From the NCBI GenBank assembly GCA_023460055.1, contig JAEWRJ010000159.1, positions 1-15,699 of the forward strand: a stretch of 15,699 nucleotides of DNA, given 5' to 3'. The notes under the pieces are model-generated. The model was not told where the DNA came from. It ran no database searches and worked only from the letters and a program-made list of their open reading frames with translations. This document shows, piece after piece, positions 13,312 to 15,699 of the stretch (within the stretch, counting starts at the first letter, position 1; each line of letters opens with the position of its first letter). A program made the translations under genes and the position numbers. Source of the DNA: Bacillota bacterium. Its GTDB lineage: Bacteria > Bacillota > Clostridia > Christensenellales > Aristaeellaceae.

Positions 13312-15007
13312 CTTCTATCCCCTCCTCCATGAACGCCTCAGCCACCGCTTCCCTTACAAGCGCCCTCAGCGCCCCGGTGAATGCCTTGGTCTTCTCTTTT
13401 CCGGTGCCTTCACCCTCCGCTTCGCCGTCCGCGAACTCGGCAAGTTCCTTCTTGCGCTGACGCACCACATCAGCCCAGTCGTTGCCGTTGTATTCAGCTG
13501 CCTCCTGCTCCTCGGTGGAGATATTCAGCGCCACCCGCTCGCGGGCTGCCTTCACTTCCTTGATGGGATCAACATGGCCCATGGCCGCGCCCATCCACAT
13601 GCACCCGCACCAAGCCTGCCGGATGGCGGGATCATCAAAGAACCCGGGGGCCTCGATGCGCCCCTTCGCCACCGCCTCGCTCAGCCACAGCTCCCAGATC
13701 GGCTGGCAGAACGATTTGGAGAAGGAGGATCGGTACACCCTAACCATCTTCCAGAAGTCAAGCAGCGCGGCGCGTGCCGCGGTGTAGTTGCTTTCATACT
13801 TTTTGACCAGCACCTCCTTGGGGATCTCCATGCTGGCGCCGATCACCGTGAAGAAGGTGGAGACAAACCCGTCAAAGGCAGAATTGTTGCGGATCGGGTT
13901 GATGCTCGTTACCTTCTTGCCGGGCGGCAGGTCATACACAACGCCGGGGCCCAGTTCAAAGCTCAGCTCATCGTTGGTGACCCGCTCACCCTTATTGACC
14001 ACGTTTTCAAGGCCGGTATCTCCGTCATCCTCAGAGCTCTCCAGGAAGGCCGTCAGCATGCTCGAAACCACGTTGGCCGCCAGCTCGCTGTTGAGGTAAC
14101 GGTCCAGCTGCTTGATCTTTTCGATCTGCGCCGCCACAAAGGGCACGCCTCGGCGCTGCTCGGGCCGCTCAAAGGTCATCAGGTGCAGCGCGTTCGGGTA
14201 CCCCGTCTTGCTGCCGATGGCTTCTATCCGCTCCCAGGTCAGCTCCGTCATGCTGTTTTCCATCAGCGGGTGCCGGTTGGTGATGTAATAGGCCGTGACC
14301 TCGCCGTCGCGGCTGATCTCCACCCCGTCCACGATGCGGCCGCCGCCCTCCGCCTCCTTGCTTTCGCTGTCGCCGGGGCTTGAATCCGGCGTACTGATCC
14401 GGTCGGCTTCCAGCAATCGCAGGATCGTTTCATAGGGCGTCCGCTTGTTCTGCTTCATCCCAAACAGGCAGAATACATCGCCCGATATCAGCATGCTCTT
14501 GAAGGCCAGCTGCTGGATCGAGGCGAAATCCTGCTGCCGCCCGGCATCGCACATCGGGTTATCCGCCCACAGCCGAAACTCGCGCAGTGCCTGCCGCTCC
14601 CACTCATCGCGCTGCTCGTCGCTCAGCCCCAGCAGCACGCCGTCGATCTTGGGCTTGGGCTGGATGCCCCAGCCCACCACATTGGTCGCCAGGGTATTGG
14701 GCCCGCTCCTGGCCAGCCCCCCGCTGGTATACAGGTCACGCGCCCGGCGCCTCAGTGTCGCGCCGTGCAGATCGATGTCATCCTCAGCGCTCCCGCCGCC
14801 CACCAGCCAGCCCACCAGGCTGTTGAGGCTCTGGGAAGCCCCGTGGTTCCCGTATCCGGTCGCCGCCATCACGCGCCCCGCGCGCCCTGTGCCCTGCCCG
14901 GCTTCCGTTTTCTGCCCGGCAGCGCGCTTCTTGTAGGCTTCATTGGCCATCTTTGGCGACAATAAAAAAAGCGCTCGCTCGCGCAGATTCGGCTCCATTT
15001 TTTTCAA
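13301..15007 (-). CDS. Portal protein, lambda gpB type
   Basis: A 568-residue protein. The start is TTG 15007 (MKKMEPNLRERALFLLSP), because AAAGGAG lies six to seven bases before it. The ATG three codons later is about 15 bases from that site. Residues 51-118 (GYGNHGASQSLNSLVGWL, DIDLHGATLRRRARDLY, TLATNVVGWGIQPKP) are the signature of the Phage_portal_2 family. The wing and stem follow (LISGDVFCLFGMKQNKRTPY; RYLNSELAANVVSSMLTAFL; SMEIPKEVLVKKYESNYTAA), and the C-terminus is acidic and charged. It forms the dodecameric DNA channel at one capsid vertex and docks the terminase. It lies in lambda order between the gpW-like and protease genes. Confidence 0.95.
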   Translation of the reverse strand: MKKMEPNLRERALFLLSPKMANEAYKKRAAGQKTEAGQGTGRAGRVMAATGYGNHGASQSLNSLVGWLVGGGSAEDDIDLHGATLRRRARDLYTSGGLARSGPNTLATNVVGWGIQPKPKIDGVLLGLSDEQRDEWERQALREFRLWADNPMCDAGRQQDFASIQQLAFKSMLISGDVFCLFGMKQNKRTPYETILRLLEADRISTPDSSPGDSESKEAEGGGRIVDGVEISRDGEVTAYYITNRHPLMENSMTELTWERIEAIGSKTGYPNALHLMTFERPEQRRGVPFVAAQIEKIKQLDRYLNSELAANVVSSMLTAFLESSEDDGDTGLENVVNKGERVTNDELSFELGPGVVYDLPPGKKVTSINPIRNNSAFDGFVSTFFTVIGASMEIPKEVLVKKYESNYTAARAALLDFWKMVRVYRSSFSKSFCQPIWELWLSEAVAKGRIEAPGFFDDPAIRQAWCGCMWMGAAMGHVDPIKEVKAARERVALNISTEEQEAAEYNGNDWADVVRQRKKELAEFADGEAEGEGTGKEKTKAFTGALRALVREAVAEAFMEEGIEDAR

Positions 15008-15044
15008 GGCATTCTCCTTTCCCGCGCTCGTTACTCACGCCCGG

Positions 15045-15287
15045 TTATAGATCGCGCGGAACGATCCGCATCGCCCGCCCCTTGCGCTTGCTGCCGCTCA
15101 GGGCCTCGATCACATTGGCGAAATAGTTGATCCGCGCGGCGATATCAGGCAGATCGATGGATGTAAATTCCCGCGTACCGATCTTGTAGGCCTTCGCCTG
15201 GCCGCCGGCAAGCGCTTTTTCGCAAGCCTTCCACGTCTCAAGCATCTCCCTGGCCTCCGGCAATGTATAGGCAGTCCTGATAGCCAT
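15045..15287 (-). CDS. DUF6148/gpW-like head-completion protein
   Basis: An 80-residue protein starting at ATG 15287 behind AAAGGAGAACGGG. It begins with TLPEAREMLETWKACEKALA and continues GGQAKAYKIGTREFTSIDLP DIAARI, a pattern of two helices around a short beta hairpin (YKIGTREFTSIDLPDI) and the basic end GSKRKGRAMRIVPRD. This is the DUF6148 type, thought to be equivalent to lambda gpW, the head-tail connector whose gene also lies between terminase and portal. The family placement is from memory of its typical motif. The gap to the portal gene is 37 bases and has no repeat element. Confidence 0.78.
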   Translation of the reverse strand: MAIRTAYTLPEAREMLETWKACEKALAGGQAKAYKIGTREFTSIDLPDIAARINYFANVIEALSGSKRKGRAMRIVPRDL

Positions 15288-15525
15288 CCCGTTCTCCTTT
15301 CAGTCGAACAATGCTGAATGCGAAATGCCGAATGCTAAATGACGGGGAATCGATAGGGAAGCGGTGGGAAGCGATAGGGGCTCCGGCCTTTCTCCCATTG
15401 CTTCCCGTGGCCGCAGGCCACGCTTCGCGCGACCATAGGGAGCTCTTCCCGCAGGCTCTGCCTGCGCTTCGCCATTTGGCATTTTGCATTCAGCATTCCG
15501 CATTGTGTAACGCGCTTTACGCACG
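15288..15525. repeat. Intergenic element E9, full length
   Basis: Same orientation as E3. The end next to the gpW-like gene carries TCGACTGAAAGGAGAAC on the coding strand, as in E7. The left arm has four clear heptads (AATGCTG AATGCGA AATGCCG AATGCTA), ATGACGGGG, three GAAGC/GAATC-type 11-bp units, the GTGGCCGCAGGCCAC hairpin (15407-15421), ACGCTTCGCGCGACC, GCAGGCTCTGCCTGC, CTTCGCCATT, and right heptads (TGCATTC AGCATTC CGCATTG) ending at the terminase stop hairpin. Confidence 0.9.
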
Positions 15526-15531
15526 TTACAC
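15505..15531 (-). other. Hairpin spanning the terminase stop codon
   Basis: GTGTAACG and CGTTACAC form an 8-base stem with an 11-base loop. The coding-strand left half contains the last Val codon and the TAA of terminase. No U-run follows, so it is not a standard terminator. Confidence 0.65.
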
Positions 15532-15699
15532 CTGTATGCCCCTTGAAATGATGTGCTTGTTTTTCTTTTGCTCAGCCTGGGCCCGCGTAATGGCGGCCTT
15601 CTTTTTCTCGGCACCGCTCAGCGCCTTTTCGATCTGGTCAAAGTTCCAGTTGAAATAGCGGAAGGCGGCCCTGGCGTAGTTCCGGCAGTCCAGCGGCTC
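15526..15699 (-). CDS. Terminase large subunit, C-terminal fragment
   Basis: The open frame runs in from the window edge and ends with TAA 15526-15528, giving 57 residues. EPLDCRNYARAAFRYFNWNF is the C-terminal signature of gpA-type large terminases (ExxDxxxYAxAA), the end of the nuclease domain. A Lys/Ala/Glu-rich tail follows (AEKKKAAITRAQAEQKKNKH). The ATPase and most nuclease motifs lie outside the window. It cuts and packages phage DNA at the portal, and its place before the gpW-like and portal genes is the lambda order. Confidence 0.85.
   Translation of the reverse strand, partial: EPLDCRNYARAAFRYFNWNFDQIEKALSGAEKKKAAITRAQAEQKKNKHIISRGIQV

Noticed and set aside
15310..15525. tRNA-like cloverleaf or riboswitch in element cores
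   Set aside because: Cores fold into nested hairpins, but there is no T-loop GTTCRANNC box, acceptor/CCA end or known riboswitch motif, and nine copies in one operon upstream of unrelated genes argue against metabolite sensing.
214..15525. Transposon insertions bringing the elements
   Set aside because: No transposase gene, no clear target-site duplication and no matching of element ends to a known insertion sequence could be seen. Spread in trans remains possible but is not supported within the window.

Overview
The window is a head-to-tail structural module of a contractile-tailed (myovirus-type) phage or prophage. Every convincing gene lies on the minus strand, so transcription runs from high to low coordinates. 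The sequence is GC-rich, genes mostly start on ATG behind strong AGGAGG-type ribosome sites, and the tail includes a LysM/tail-X protein. The small-gene set resembles prophages of Bacillota (Clostridia-like hosts). The host assignment is inference, because no host gene is present.

In transcription order, the head block (15.7 to 10.2 kb) holds: the C-terminal end of a gpA-type large terminase, a small DUF6148/gpW-like protein, a lambda gpB-type portal (TTG start), a ClpP-fold prohead protease with an in-frame nested scaffold gene, a gpD-like decoration protein carrying a C-terminal InlB B-repeat, and a lambda gpE-type major capsid protein. A connector block (9.95 to 8.4 kb) follows: an acidic 127-aa protein, a 52-aa protein, a head-tail stopper-like protein and an unrecognised 216-aa protein at the tail-completion position. 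These four are chained by 1 to 4 base stop/start overlaps.

The tail block (8.4 to 0 kb) holds sheath, tube and a tail assembly chaperone with a -1 frameshift site (T_TTT_TTC). After these come a gpD-type hub, a small gpV-like OB-fold protein, the tape measure protein, a LysM/tail-X protein and the start of a further baseplate-region gene cut by the window edge. Hub and spike genes precede the tape measure, the reverse of the P2 and PBSX order.

The most unusual feature is not a gene. Nine of the gene junctions hold copies of one intergenic element of about 110 to 250 bp, together close to 1.8 kb. A typical copy has outer arms of imperfect 7-bp repeats (GAATGCN on one side, the complement on the other) around a GC-rich core of nested hairpins and 11-bp GAAGCGATAGG repeats. 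In five copies the element runs directly into the ribosome-binding site of the next gene, through a shared TCCGACC..AGGGAGGA cap. Two copies have the core inverted between unchanged arms, one is reduced to little more than arms, and one shows a paired, structure-preserving substitution. The elements sit between translation units and never break a gene. They look like a repeat family of folded RNA/DNA elements that spread through the phage operon, with ribosome sites kept or supplied. No transposase, integrase, tRNA, CRISPR array or convincing rho-independent terminator was seen.
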